NCBI GenBank assembly: GCA_028283985.1 | Contig: JANQSQ010000555.1 | Coordinates: 1 to 12,197 of the forward strand | Direction of reading: 5' to 3' | DNA: 12,197 nt | Origin: Rhodothermales bacterium | GTDB lineage: Bacteria; Bacteroidota; Rhodothermia; Rhodothermales; VXPQ01 | Shown here: positions 6,633 through 12,197 of the stretch, one piece after another | How the letters are laid out: each line of letters starts with the position of its first letter | Position numbering within the stretch: the first letter of the stretch is position 1 | The notes under the pieces: model-generated | What the model was told of the DNA's origin: nothing | Database searches by the model: none | Seen by the model: only the letters and a program-made list of their open reading frames with translations | Made by a program: the position numbers and the translations under genes

Positions 6633-7055
6633 TTACGAGAAAGTGTTTCTGACGCGCACCGAGTTCTTGAAGTATTTCGTCCAGACGATCGCCCATCCCA
6701 GCGAGAAAATCACTATTCCCAGAAGAATAGGCAATGCGGCGAGCAATTCCTCACTGTTCAATCGCGGCTGACCCTCCATAATCCGCTGAAACAACACGCC
6801 ATATATTATCCGCAGGGTAATCAGTATGGATGCAGTCCACAACAAAGCGATATTCCACCGCGGTGCTCCGGGAGACTTCCGTAGAATGAGCAATAGCGGA
6901 ATGGCAAACGCCAGGAAGATGGCGGCCATAAGCGCGGCGGGATACTCGAAAAACCATCCTGACAGGCCCGCCGAATAGAACAACATGAGCGGAATCGAGC
7001 CGATGACATAGACCAGCAGCCAACCTCCTATCCCTTTCATACGGTCTCTTTCCAT
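6633..7055 (-). CDS. DUF2569 family small membrane protein
   Basis: A 140-residue protein with four predicted membrane helices, about residues 9-30, 36-57, 68-88 and 107-129. It begins with the family hallmark MKGIGGWLLVYVIGSIPL and ends with the typical YFKNSVRVRNTF. Function of the family is unknown. Two starts are possible: ATG at 7055, which has AAAAGG five bases upstream, and ATG at 7040 just before KGIGG; I choose 7055 for its ribosome site. The frame stays open upstream to 7361, but that part overlaps the methyltransferase gene and reads as serine/arginine-rich shadow sequence. It lies 103 bp downstream of the methyltransferase gene, with a strong hairpin between, and 4 bp upstream of the SRPBCC gene. 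Confidence 0.85.
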   Translation of the reverse strand: MERDRMKGIGGWLLVYVIGSIPLMLFYSAGLSGWFFEYPAALMAAIFLAFAIPLLLILRKSPGAPRWNIALLWTASILITLRIIYGVLFQRIMEGQPRLNSEELLAALPILLGIVIFSLGWAIVWTKYFKNSVRVRNTFS

Positions 7056-7100
7056 CAGAACCTTTTCTTCCTCGCTGTAAACTCGCCTCGTCCCGAAATG

Positions 7101-7129
7101 CAGGCGTGGTGAGCGCGTCACGCCGCCTG
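7101..7129. repeat. Intercistronic hairpin between methyltransferase and DUF2569 genes
   Basis: GGCGTG (7103-7108) and CACGCC (7119-7124) form a perfect 6-bp G+C-rich stem with a 10-base loop, and the flanks CAG and CTG extend it past a two-base bulge (7101-7129). No T-run follows, so it is more likely an mRNA stability or processing structure than a terminator. It may weaken but need not separate expression of the two flanking genes. Confidence 0.4.
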
Positions 7130-7158
7130 ACATCGCTTTCGGATAGCCCAATACTCTA

Positions 7159-7662
7159 TCATGACCCGTCCCAGGGCCGGCGGCGGGGTATCCAGCGCGG
7201 CACATTAGCCTTGTAGCGCCGATAGTCTTCGCCAAAGCGCCGTTCGAGACCCGGCTCCTCGAAAAATATGAAAAAGACCGTGTTGAGCAGGAAGAAGACG
7301 AGCATCCAACCGGCCAGATACCACGAACCGAATAACAACGACTCGGCGACGAGCATGACATTTACGCTCGTGAGCATGGGGTTTCGGACATGTCGGTAGG
7401 GACCGCGAACCACCAGCTTCTTCGGCGGAGCCCACGGCGCGGGCGTGCCCTTGCCGACCTTCACAAACAACCTGACCGTCCAGGCGGCAAAAAAGAGGCC
7501 GGTCGCTCCCAGTAAAGCACCTATCCAGAACCTGGGATCTTCAGGCCCCGCCAGCGCCATAGCCCCTGGCGAGCCCGCCGAAAGCCATAGTATTGCCCCC
7601 GGAATGAAAACAAGGGCCGTCCCGGGCAGGATGACAATGGCCTTGACGAGTTGCAGATTCAT
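7159..7662 (-). CDS. Isoprenylcysteine/phospholipid methyltransferase-like (PEMT/ICMT) membrane protein
   Basis: A 167-residue inner-membrane protein of the ICMT/PEMT superfamily of S-adenosylmethionine-dependent methyltransferases. Membrane helices are at about residues 7-28, 44-67, 98-111 and 114-134. The family's C-terminal catalytic/SAM-binding signature is present: VVRGPYRHVRNPM (84-96) and FEEPGLERRFGEDYRRYKANVPRWIP (134-159), with the conserved His91, Asn94-Pro95 and Glu135-Glu136. Bacterial members methylate small molecules, lipids or unknown acceptors; action on prenylcysteine is not implied. The ATG has AAGGAA (7668-7673) five bases upstream. It lies 55 bp downstream of a tiny gene for a cysteine-rich peptide and upstream of the DUF2569 and SRPBCC genes in the same direction, so an operon is likely. 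Confidence 0.88.
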   Translation of the reverse strand: MNLQLVKAIVILPGTALVFIPGAILWLSAGSPGAMALAGPEDPRFWIGALLGATGLFFAAWTVRLFVKVGKGTPAPWAPPKKLVVRGPYRHVRNPMLTSVNVMLVAESLLFGSWYLAGWMLVFFLLNTVFFIFFEEPGLERRFGEDYRRYKANVPRWIPRRRPWDGS

Positions 7663-7717
7663 GCAGGTTCCTTACTCCACATGCGTTCGGAGAACAGGAC
7701 CTGATAGAAGCAAGGCG

Positions 7718-7795
7718 TTACGCTTTGCGGCAGCAGCAGCAACAAGAACAGCACTTCTCGCAAGAGCAGCACTTGCAGCTTTGGGGAGTATTCAT
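7718..7795 (-). CDS. Cysteine-rich micropeptide, 25 residues with 11 Cys
   Basis: A short open frame encodes 25 residues beginning MNTPQSCKCCSCEKCC, followed by Ser, five consecutive Cys, and a basic end RKA. Eleven of 25 residues are cysteine, arranged as CxCCxC, CC and a run of five. Support for translation: ATG start, GGAG (7802-7805) exactly six bases upstream, a TAA stop, and a downstream methyltransferase gene 55 bp away on the same strand. The density suggests binding of soft metal ions such as Cu(I) or Zn, like a minimal metallothionein, but I do not recognise a family, and it lacks the histidines and length of known bacterial metallothioneins. A caution: part of the frame is a CAG/TGC triplet run, so low-complexity DNA could mimic a Cys stretch. 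Confidence 0.55.
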   Translation of the reverse strand: MNTPQSCKCCSCEKCCSCCCCCRKA

Positions 7796-7801
7796 GGTAT
7801 T

Positions 7802-7805
7802 CTCC
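7802..7805 (-). promoter_or_regulatory. Shine-Dalgarno site of the Cys-rich peptide gene
   Basis: GGAG on the minus strand sits six bases ahead of the ATG at 7795. It is the main evidence that the micropeptide frame is translated. Confidence 0.5.
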
Positions 7806-7892
7806 GGGATGCAGAATGATTTGTGTTCCTTCCTGTATGGCGACAAAAAACGATCCGCTTTGTTCCTGGACGCATCCGGCTTATCCTTCTAA

Positions 7893-8054
7893 TCGCCCCA
7901 AAGGTTCATTCTGCTGACCATGGTTTTCTTCGGCTCGTCACGGCTTGCCGAGTCCATCTCGCTTTCCAAATACCCGTCCTACGCAGATTATCAGGCGAGC
8001 ACTCCGCGCATCGTCCCGTTCACCGGAATCGGCAAGATCCGGAAGTCAGGGTGA
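7893..8054 (+). pseudogene. C-terminal relic of a steroid 5-alpha-reductase-like (DUF1295) membrane protein gene
   Basis: The + frame from 7893 to the TGA at 8052-8054 encodes 53 residues that read as the C-terminal end of a DUF1295/steroid-dehydrogenase-like membrane protein: FILLTMVFFGSSRLAESIS (last hydrophobic segment and the GSxxxxES motif) followed by LSKYPSYADYQASTPRIVPF (the KYPxYxxYQxxTxRxxP signature). A TAA stop (7890-7892) closes the frame upstream, and the SAM- or NADPH-site part of a normal ~260-residue protein is missing; the upstream DNA is occupied by the divergent Cys-rich peptide leader. Traces in the next frame (RIRLILLIAPK, about 7870-7902) suggest a frameshift near the break. 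So this is a truncated, dead copy, though a 44-codon frame from ATG 7920 remains open. The motif match is from memory of the family, not a search. Confidence 0.6.
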
Positions 8055-8195
8055 AGTCCTGGTCTGTTTTCCGGACATGCTATAGAGGACAGCCTGCGCA
8101 ATGAGGTTCTGGGAATACGAACACCCGCTACGTTCACCATCTCGCAATCCATAACGATGGCGCCCCATGCCCTGCGAGAGGTCCTTGAAATAGAC

Positions 8196-8215
8196 GGCCC
8201 CGTGCTTGCGGGCCC
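8196..8215 (-). terminator. Candidate terminator of the isomerase-aldolase operon
   Basis: GGCCC (8196-8200) and GGGCC (8210-8214) form a G+C-rich stem with a 9-base loop, alternatively a 7-bp stem with one mismatch and a 6-base loop, starting 18 bases past the aldolase stop. On the minus strand it is followed by GTCTATTTC, only weakly T-rich. Confidence 0.35.
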
Positions 8216-8232
8216 TTCAGAAATAGCGGGGA

Positions 8233-9030
8233 TCAGTTTGCAGGATCTGCATGATCCGATTGGGGCAAATGACGCTCAAGCATGCGCTGCCGGTGATGTT
8301 CGTCGGTGCGTCCGGCAATGCGATACACCTCGGATTCATCCATGAAGATCGGCCCTCCGAGGGTCGCGGCGCCGACGAAGATGCGGGCTGCCTTCTCTGC
8401 CATGGCCAGCGCCGCGATGACCTCCGTGTGCTGCGCTCCCAAGGCGATGACGCCATGGTTCTCAAGCAAAATGGTCTTGGGCAGCACCCCCGTTCTTTTC
8501 CGAAACGCTTCTACTTCCCTGGCCATGTACCGAGCCAGCGTAAAGCCAGGATCCACGTAGGGTATCAGAACGGATTCCACGCCACAGTAGACGACCTGGT
8601 CGGGAATCACCCGCCGGACGGCGAAATCCTGTTTTCGCGGGGAACAAAGCACCTGGTTGACAGCGATGGCGTGAACGTGCCCGATGATCCGGACGCCCGG
8701 CAGAGTCAGCAACCAGGCGTGGAACAGGCTCTCGACCGAGGGCTTGAGCGCGTCCGGATCCGTGCGGACTTCCAATAGCAACCGCTCTATTTCCTCATCG
8801 GTGAGGTCTTCCTCTCCCTCCAGGACCGCCAGCAACGGTCGGGCGTCAACCCCTACCAGTTCTTCGGGTTGCAGCGTGGACATCCGGGCGCCGCTGGCTT
8901 TAATCAGAAAGTGGCGGTCGTCCAGCTTACCCGAGACATTCCCCTCCCCGGCGATAGCCATATGCCGCCCGTCCCCGAGGTCGTGGGCGAGGTCAAGTAA
9001 CAGGCGACGGATATCTTCCGTGGAGGTCAT
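8233..9030 (-). CDS. Class II (zinc-dependent) sugar-phosphate aldolase family protein
   Basis: A 265-residue cytoplasmic protein of the class II aldolase/adducin family, which includes L-fuculose-1-phosphate aldolase, rhamnulose-1-phosphate aldolase and L-ribulose-5-phosphate 4-epimerase. Counting from ATG 9030, the phosphate-binding segment AGEGNVSGKL is at 27-36 and IKASGARM at 43-50, the catalytic glutamate is Glu100 in PSVESLFH, and the zinc ligands are His118 and His120 in GHVHAIAV and His192 in LLENHGVIALG. It is about 50 residues longer than fuculose-phosphate aldolase because of an acidic insertion (VDARPLLAVLEGEEDLTDEE). The frame is open to an ATG at 9120, which would overlap the isomerase gene; the ATG at 9030 matches the family's usual start, though its AAGGAA is a rather long 11 bases away. 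It lies 46 bp after the isomerase gene, so the pair should act on the same sugar, cleaving the phosphorylated ketose to lactaldehyde or glycolaldehyde and DHAP. Confidence 0.88.
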   Translation of the reverse strand: MTSTEDIRRLLLDLAHDLGDGRHMAIAGEGNVSGKLDDRHFLIKASGARMSTLQPEELVGVDARPLLAVLEGEEDLTDEEIERLLLEVRTDPDALKPSVESLFHAWLLTLPGVRIIGHVHAIAVNQVLCSPRKQDFAVRRVIPDQVVYCGVESVLIPYVDPGFTLARYMAREVEAFRKRTGVLPKTILLENHGVIALGAQHTEVIAALAMAEKAARIFVGAATLGGPIFMDESEVYRIAGRTDEHHRQRMLERHLPQSDHADPAN

Positions 9031-9076
9031 AGGCTCGATGTTCCTTTTTTTCCCGAAGGGCCCTGCAGGCATTCCT

Positions 9077-10684
9077 TCAAGAGGCGGCCCTCTCATGCGA
9101 GCCGCATACGAAGGTTTCAATGCCCATGTTCTGAAACGCCGCTACTTTCGAGATCAGCGCCTTGCGCGCCGCGTCGTCATCGGGCGCATAGGCTACCTGG
9201 ATGTGATTCGACTTGTGGCGGGCCATCATCTGGTCACGCGAAACGCCATGCAGAACAGCGTGCATGATCGGCCACTGCGATGTGGTAAGCCGCCACCGGC
9301 GCTCTGTCTCTTCCCGGGGTAATTCCACGACCGTGCCCCGCCCCACGTCTGCCTTGAGGCGGCCGTCCTCGGCAAAAACACGGCTCCAGATTATCTCGCC
9401 CGGCTTGCTGATTCCTTTCAGCGTTCCCCCTCCCAACCGGAAATACATGGGTGGCTGGCGTTCACTACTCGTCCCCGAATAGCCTCCTGTGAAATGGGCG
9501 GGCGGCGCAGCCCCGGAAATCTCGAAGACCCACACGAAATCTCCGTCATAGGGCTCGCCCCAGCGAAGGTCATGCAGGGTGGTCTCCGGTGGATACCCGA
9601 GCGCGCGCCAGAGGCGATGGGTCACCAGGGCATCCAGCCCGGCACACTCATCGACCTCGTTGAAGTGCGGAAGCGCCGTTCCGGGATAGAGTTCGCGGGC
9701 GCCGTCGCGCGAATACACCGGCGGACGCTCCGTGTTGTTCAGAAGGCCTTCCGCCAGATCGGAGGCGGGCAGCAGATCCTTGAGCCCCTGCTGGTATTGA
9801 ATCCCAACGAGATCGCAACCGAAATCATCGGCGATGCGGAGCACGGCAATGTACATCCTGCACTGCTGCAACACCTGTGCTTCCGTGAGATGTTCGTCTT
9901 CGTCCGGCCCGAACCGGAAACGCACGCCGCGATCTTTGAGCCACTCGAAACAGGCCTGCGCCTCTTCCTCGGAAACCCGAGTGGCTTCGTAGTACAGTGC
10001 GCTCTGGCTGAGTCGTTCTTTGAAAATTCCGACCGGGTGCAACAGTTCGTCGGGAATGATTGCATTATACATCCCCATGCATCCCTCGTCAAAAACCCCC
10101 ATGATAGCCTTGTCCCGTCGAAGCTCCCCGGCCAGGCGGCGGCCAAGCTCCGACTCCGCATCCGTAAAATCCAGTTCGGATGCGGGAAGCACGTGGCTCA
10201 GATCGTGCGCTACGCTACCTGTTTCGAGCCAGGTGCGAAGCCCCTGCCTGAACTTCTCGTCGGTGAAATCATCGCTCCAGAGCGTGCTGTATGGTACGCC
10301 GGCCTTGGTCAGGCAACCGTTCATGTTAAGCATGCCGACAAGACCGGGCCAGGTTCCGCTCCAGTTGGCTACGGTCAGAATCGGCCCGCGATGGGTCGAC
10401 AAACCGGGCAGGACGTGATGTGAGTACTGCCACGCCGCAAAGGCAATCACCAGAGGATTGTCAGGATCTATTTGCCGAAAGACTGTCCGGCCGCGCTTCT
10501 GGCTGTCAATGAAGCCATGTTTCTTTTCGGGGAGTTCCTCGTGGGCGCGCACTACCTGATGCCCTTCCGCTTCGATGACTCGTATGATGGCCCGTTCAAC
10601 CTTCTGCTGCTCAGGCCAGCATCTTTGATTGGCTGCAAGGCGCAGATCTCCGTTGGCGATAAGCGTAACAGCGTTCGTGCTCAC
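9077..10684 (-). CDS. L-fucose/L-arabinose isomerase family protein
   Basis: A 535-residue cytoplasmic protein of the fucose/arabinose isomerase superfamily, metal-dependent enzymes that interconvert aldoses and ketoses. Diagnostic stretches are ILTVANWSGTWPGLVGMLNMNG (102-123), GVFDEGCMGMYNAIIPDELL (196-215), CDLVGIQYQQGLKDL (290-304), LPHFNEVDECAGLDALVTHRLW (338-359) and the C-terminal HKSNHIQVAYA (490-500), followed by a final domain ending FVCGSHERAAS. By analogy with E. coli FucI the Mn site would be acidic residues of the middle domain, probably Glu343 or Glu346, plus His490 or His494; I infer these by position. It is shorter than FucI (591 residues), so the true substrate may be another sugar. 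The GTG at 10684 is the only reasonable start and has a purine-rich leader (AGAAAGAAGAAG) ten bases ahead. It is the first gene of a leftward unit with the aldolase and is divergent from a LacI regulator. Confidence 0.88.
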   Translation of the reverse strand: MSTNAVTLIANGDLRLAANQRCWPEQQKVERAIIRVIEAEGHQVVRAHEELPEKKHGFIDSQKRGRTVFRQIDPDNPLVIAFAAWQYSHHVLPGLSTHRGPILTVANWSGTWPGLVGMLNMNGCLTKAGVPYSTLWSDDFTDEKFRQGLRTWLETGSVAHDLSHVLPASELDFTDAESELGRRLAGELRRDKAIMGVFDEGCMGMYNAIIPDELLHPVGIFKERLSQSALYYEATRVSEEEAQACFEWLKDRGVRFRFGPDEDEHLTEAQVLQQCRMYIAVLRIADDFGCDLVGIQYQQGLKDLLPASDLAEGLLNNTERPPVYSRDGARELYPGTALPHFNEVDECAGLDALVTHRLWRALGYPPETTLHDLRWGEPYDGDFVWVFEISGAAPPAHFTGGYSGTSSERQPPMYFRLGGGTLKGISKPGEIIWSRVFAEDGRLKADVGRGTVVELPREETERRWRLTTSQWPIMHAVLHGVSRDQMMARHKSNHIQVAYAPDDDAARKALISKVAAFQNMGIETFVCGSHERAAS

Positions 10685-11054
10685 AAGCTTCTGCTTCTTC
10701 TTTCTGCGACGTGCCGGAAAATCCGACGAGAAATTTTAGCGTTAACATCTAAAGAAAAGTAGCGATTCAGGCCCACCATGTCAAGCAGATCGACGATGGA
10801 TAACGTAGCGCCCTGACGGCCATGAACAGAGCTTTTCAGAGCCATTCTCCGCCGAGGAACCGTCGCCCGGGCAAACCGGAGAAATACAAGGCGATTTGGC
10901 GGGCGGCAACGCATCGCGGCATATCCGGCGCGAGGCAAAGCGGATCGAAACGGATACTTCGGGAACCTGCACCACAGGCAGTCATGGAAGAAATACCGAT
11001 GCGGGTTGCTGATCCACACTCCTTATTCTTTCCTTTGATCGACTGCAAAGTTTA
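10685..11054. other. 370-bp divergent regulatory region between isomerase and LacI genes
   Basis: No supported gene lies here. A 77-codon + frame (10822-11055) ends in TAA overlapping the LacI ATG and a 112-codon minus frame runs into the isomerase start, but both products are arginine-rich, unconserved-looking and lack ribosome sites. The A+T-rich patch at about 10731-10760, close to the isomerase, is the likely promoter/operator; the stretch 10800-10985 is G+C rich and featureless to me. A second A+T-rich patch at 11020-11055, with CTTTG and CAAAG arms (11033-11050), precedes LacI. Confidence 0.55.
10735..10753. promoter_or_regulatory. Candidate LacI-family operator upstream of the isomerase gene
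   Basis: TTTAG-CGTTAACAT-CTAAA is an interrupted palindrome with 5-base arms whose centre nearly coincides with the perfect hexamer GTTAAC. It lies 51-69 bases upstream of the isomerase GTG, where repression of an initiating polymerase is plausible. It is not the classic even LacI/CcpA-type site with a central CG, so the assignment is weak. Confidence 0.3.
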
Positions 11055-12050
11055 ATGAGCACTATCCTGGATGTCGCCAATCAGGCGGGTGTCAGTGCGA
11101 TGACCGTCTCGCGCTACTTTAACCAACCCGACATGCTTGCGCCTGCCACGCACAGAAAAGTGCGCACCGCTATCGAAGAGCTCCAGTATGTCCCCAATGC
11201 AGCCGCCCGCAGCCTTGTCAACGGCTGCACGAACGCCATTGCCCTGATTCTGTCCGACATTACCAACTCGTTTTACACCACGGTAGCCCGAGGAGTAGAA
11301 GACAAGGCGCAACAACACGGATACGCTCTCATTCTCGGCAACTCCGATGAATCGCTGGAGAAAGAACGCCTTTATCTGGACGTGCTGATTTCGCGCCGCG
11401 TGGATGGCGTGTTAATTTCTTCCGCCCCGGGAAACAACCGCCACCTCGATATGCTGCGCCACCACGACATCCCGGTGGTGTTGATTGACCGTACCGTGGA
11501 GGAAATCAACGCCGACGCGGTATGGGGCGATACATTCACCGGGGCCATCCATCTGACTGACCATCTCGTCGAACAAGGGTTCCGGGACATTGCCCTCGTG
11601 GGTGGTTGGCCCGGGGTTTCTTCTCTGGAAGAACGCCAGGCCGGATACCTTCGCGCCATGAAGGAAGCCGGCCTCGTTCCTCACGTATATCCGGGACGCA
11701 CGAGCCGCCAAAGCGGCGAGGAGATCACGGAACAACTGTTCAGGAAGAACTTGCTTCCTCGGGCCATTATCGCCGCAAACAACCATGTGGCGGTGGGAGT
11801 ACTGGTTAGCCTGAGGCGCCATGGGGTACGTGTGCCGGAGGACGTAGCGATGGCCTGTTTCGACGATATCGAAATCGCTGCCCAGATCAATCCTTTTCTG
11901 ACCGTCGTCGCCCAGCCGGCTTACGAAATGGGGGCTCTTGCCATGGACATGCTCCTCGAACGGATGCAGGGCTTCGACGGCCCTCCGCGCCATCGTGCGT
12001 TGCCTACGAAGATGATCGTACGGTCCTCTTCCCTCGTCCCGGCGCCTTGA
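11055..12050 (+). CDS. LacI-family transcriptional regulator
   Basis: A 331-residue repressor/activator of the LacI/GalR family. The helix-turn-helix is at residues 3-25 (TILDVANQAGVSAMTVSRYFNQP), followed by the linker helix at about 45-56 (YVPNAAARSLVNG). The periplasmic-binding-protein-like effector domain runs from about residue 60 (TNAIALILSDITNSFYTTVARGVED) to the end, with IDRTVEE, GDTFTGAIHLTDHLVEQGFRDIALVGG, ERQAGYLRAMKEAGL, AIIAANNHVAVGVLVSLRRHGVRVPEDVAMACFDDIEIA and the C-terminal NPFLTVVAQPAYEMGALAMDMLLER in the expected order. It is divergent from the isomerase-aldolase genes and most likely controls them in response to the sugar or its phosphate. The start ATG has no Shine-Dalgarno site; the length and motif positions match the family from this ATG. 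Confidence 0.93.
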   Translation: MSTILDVANQAGVSAMTVSRYFNQPDMLAPATHRKVRTAIEELQYVPNAAARSLVNGCTNAIALILSDITNSFYTTVARGVEDKAQQHGYALILGNSDESLEKERLYLDVLISRRVDGVLISSAPGNNRHLDMLRHHDIPVVLIDRTVEEINADAVWGDTFTGAIHLTDHLVEQGFRDIALVGGWPGVSSLEERQAGYLRAMKEAGLVPHVYPGRTSRQSGEEITEQLFRKNLLPRAIIAANNHVAVGVLVSLRRHGVRVPEDVAMACFDDIEIAAQINPFLTVVAQPAYEMGALAMDMLLERMQGFDGPPRHRALPTKMIVRSSSLVPAP

Positions 12051-12084
12051 CGGGCAGGCGCAGATAAAGCCACGGCGAGGCTGC

Positions 12085-12118
12085 ACTGCAGAAAATCATG
12101 AAAGAAGGTTTCTGCGGT
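12085..12118. terminator. Hairpin between convergent genes, likely bidirectional transcript end
   Basis: ACTGCAGAAA and TTTCTGCGGT form a 10-bp stem with one G-U wobble around a 14-base loop. It lies 34 bases past the LacI stop and 7 bases past the stop of the convergent gene at the edge. There is no clear T-run on the + strand; for the minus transcript the arm itself carries TTTTCTGC. Confidence 0.45.
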
Positions 12119-12125
12119 ACCGGCC

Positions 12126-12197
12126 TTACGGTGCAAACGCACTGCGTATCTCGTTCAGTGTTTTCCCGAGGGTCCCCACAGCGATCCGATCGAGCGC
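12126..12197 (-). CDS. C-terminal end of an unidentified protein, cut by window edge
   Basis: The minus strand has an open frame from the window edge to a TAA at 12126-12128, giving the 23 residues ALDRIAVGTLGKT followed by LNEIRSAFAP. Composition, the helical look and the position just after a hairpin shared with the convergent LacI gene suggest a real gene end. The fragment is too short to name a family; a catabolic enzyme or transporter of the adjacent sugar locus is possible. Confidence 0.4.
   Translation of the reverse strand, partial: ALDRIAVGTLGKTLNEIRSAFAP

Larger units (their letters stand above)
7796..8232. other. 437-bp stretch without an intact gene
   Basis: Between the Cys-rich peptide and the aldolase stop I find the ribosome site of the peptide, a DUF1295-like gene relic on the + strand (7893-8054), and a candidate terminator hairpin (8196-8215). 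The part 8055-8232 has open frames on both strands (for example a 53-codon minus-strand frame ending inside the relic), none of which I recognise. It may be further decayed coding sequence. Confidence 0.6.

Noticed and set aside
7724..7741. CAG/GCA triplet run as a microsatellite
   Set aside because: Only about four perfect units followed by interrupted copies; it is better read as Cys codons on the minus strand, although slippage is kept as a caution in the peptide entry.
7445..7819. A 124-codon + frame with an Ala-rich C-terminus over the Cys-rich peptide
   Set aside because: It is mostly antisense to the methyltransferase gene, and the Ala run is the antisense reading of the TGC/GCA triplets; the minus-strand micropeptide has the better start context.
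9494..10423. A 309-codon + strand frame antisense to the isomerase gene
   Set aside because: It is a shadow of the isomerase; no motif in it is recognisable.
10822..11055. A 77-codon + frame whose TAA overlaps the LacI ATG (TAATG)
   Set aside because: The overlap looks like translational coupling, but there is no ribosome site, the composition is basic and low in hydrophobic residues, and I recognise no homology. Conservation in relatives would be needed to revive it.

Overview
The window is a bacterial chromosome segment of about 58-60% G+C by eye, densely coded on both strands. It contains no rRNA, tRNA, CRISPR array or intact transposase gene that I can see. The gene set (a short MerR protein that reads like those of Bacteroidota/Rhodothermia, CvpA, DUF418, DUF2569 and a fucose isomerase family sugar locus) fits a heterotrophic, probably environmental bacterium. 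A Rhodothermia-like member of the Bacteroidota is my best guess; it rests on protein resemblance only and is not firm.

Layout. At the left, a MerR-type regulator and a GntP-family permease run leftward off the window edge and overlap; the permease seems to start at a CTG codon. A DMT/EamA exporter on the + strand converges, 4 bp stop to stop, on a leftward NAD(P)-dependent aldehyde dehydrogenase. The 382-bp gap behind the dehydrogenase holds a roughly 300-bp element bounded by 23-24 bp near-perfect inverted repeats, with two tandem hairpins just inside its left end; it looks like an unassigned MITE or IS remnant. Next come leftward genes for CvpA (with an acidic C-terminal tail of five heptad repeats) and a DUF418 membrane protein.

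The middle block, also leftward, reads: a 25-residue peptide with 11 cysteines and a good Shine-Dalgarno site, an isoprenylcysteine/phospholipid methyltransferase-like membrane protein, a DUF2569 membrane protein and an SRPBCC (AHSA1-like) protein. The last two lie 4 bp apart. Upstream of the Cys-rich peptide, on the opposite strand, is a C-terminal relic of a steroid 5-alpha-reductase-like (DUF1295) gene.

The right block is a sugar catabolism locus: a fucose/arabinose isomerase family protein followed by a class II (zinc) aldolase, both leftward, and a divergent LacI-family regulator across a 370-bp intergenic region with one candidate operator. No sugar kinase, the expected step between isomerase and aldolase, is in the window. 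A 10-bp-stem hairpin separates the LacI gene from the C-terminal end of a convergent gene cut by the right edge.

The observations most worth following are the Cys-rich micropeptide ahead of the methyltransferase, the inverted-repeat element, the CTG-started permease, and the heptad-repeat tail of CvpA.
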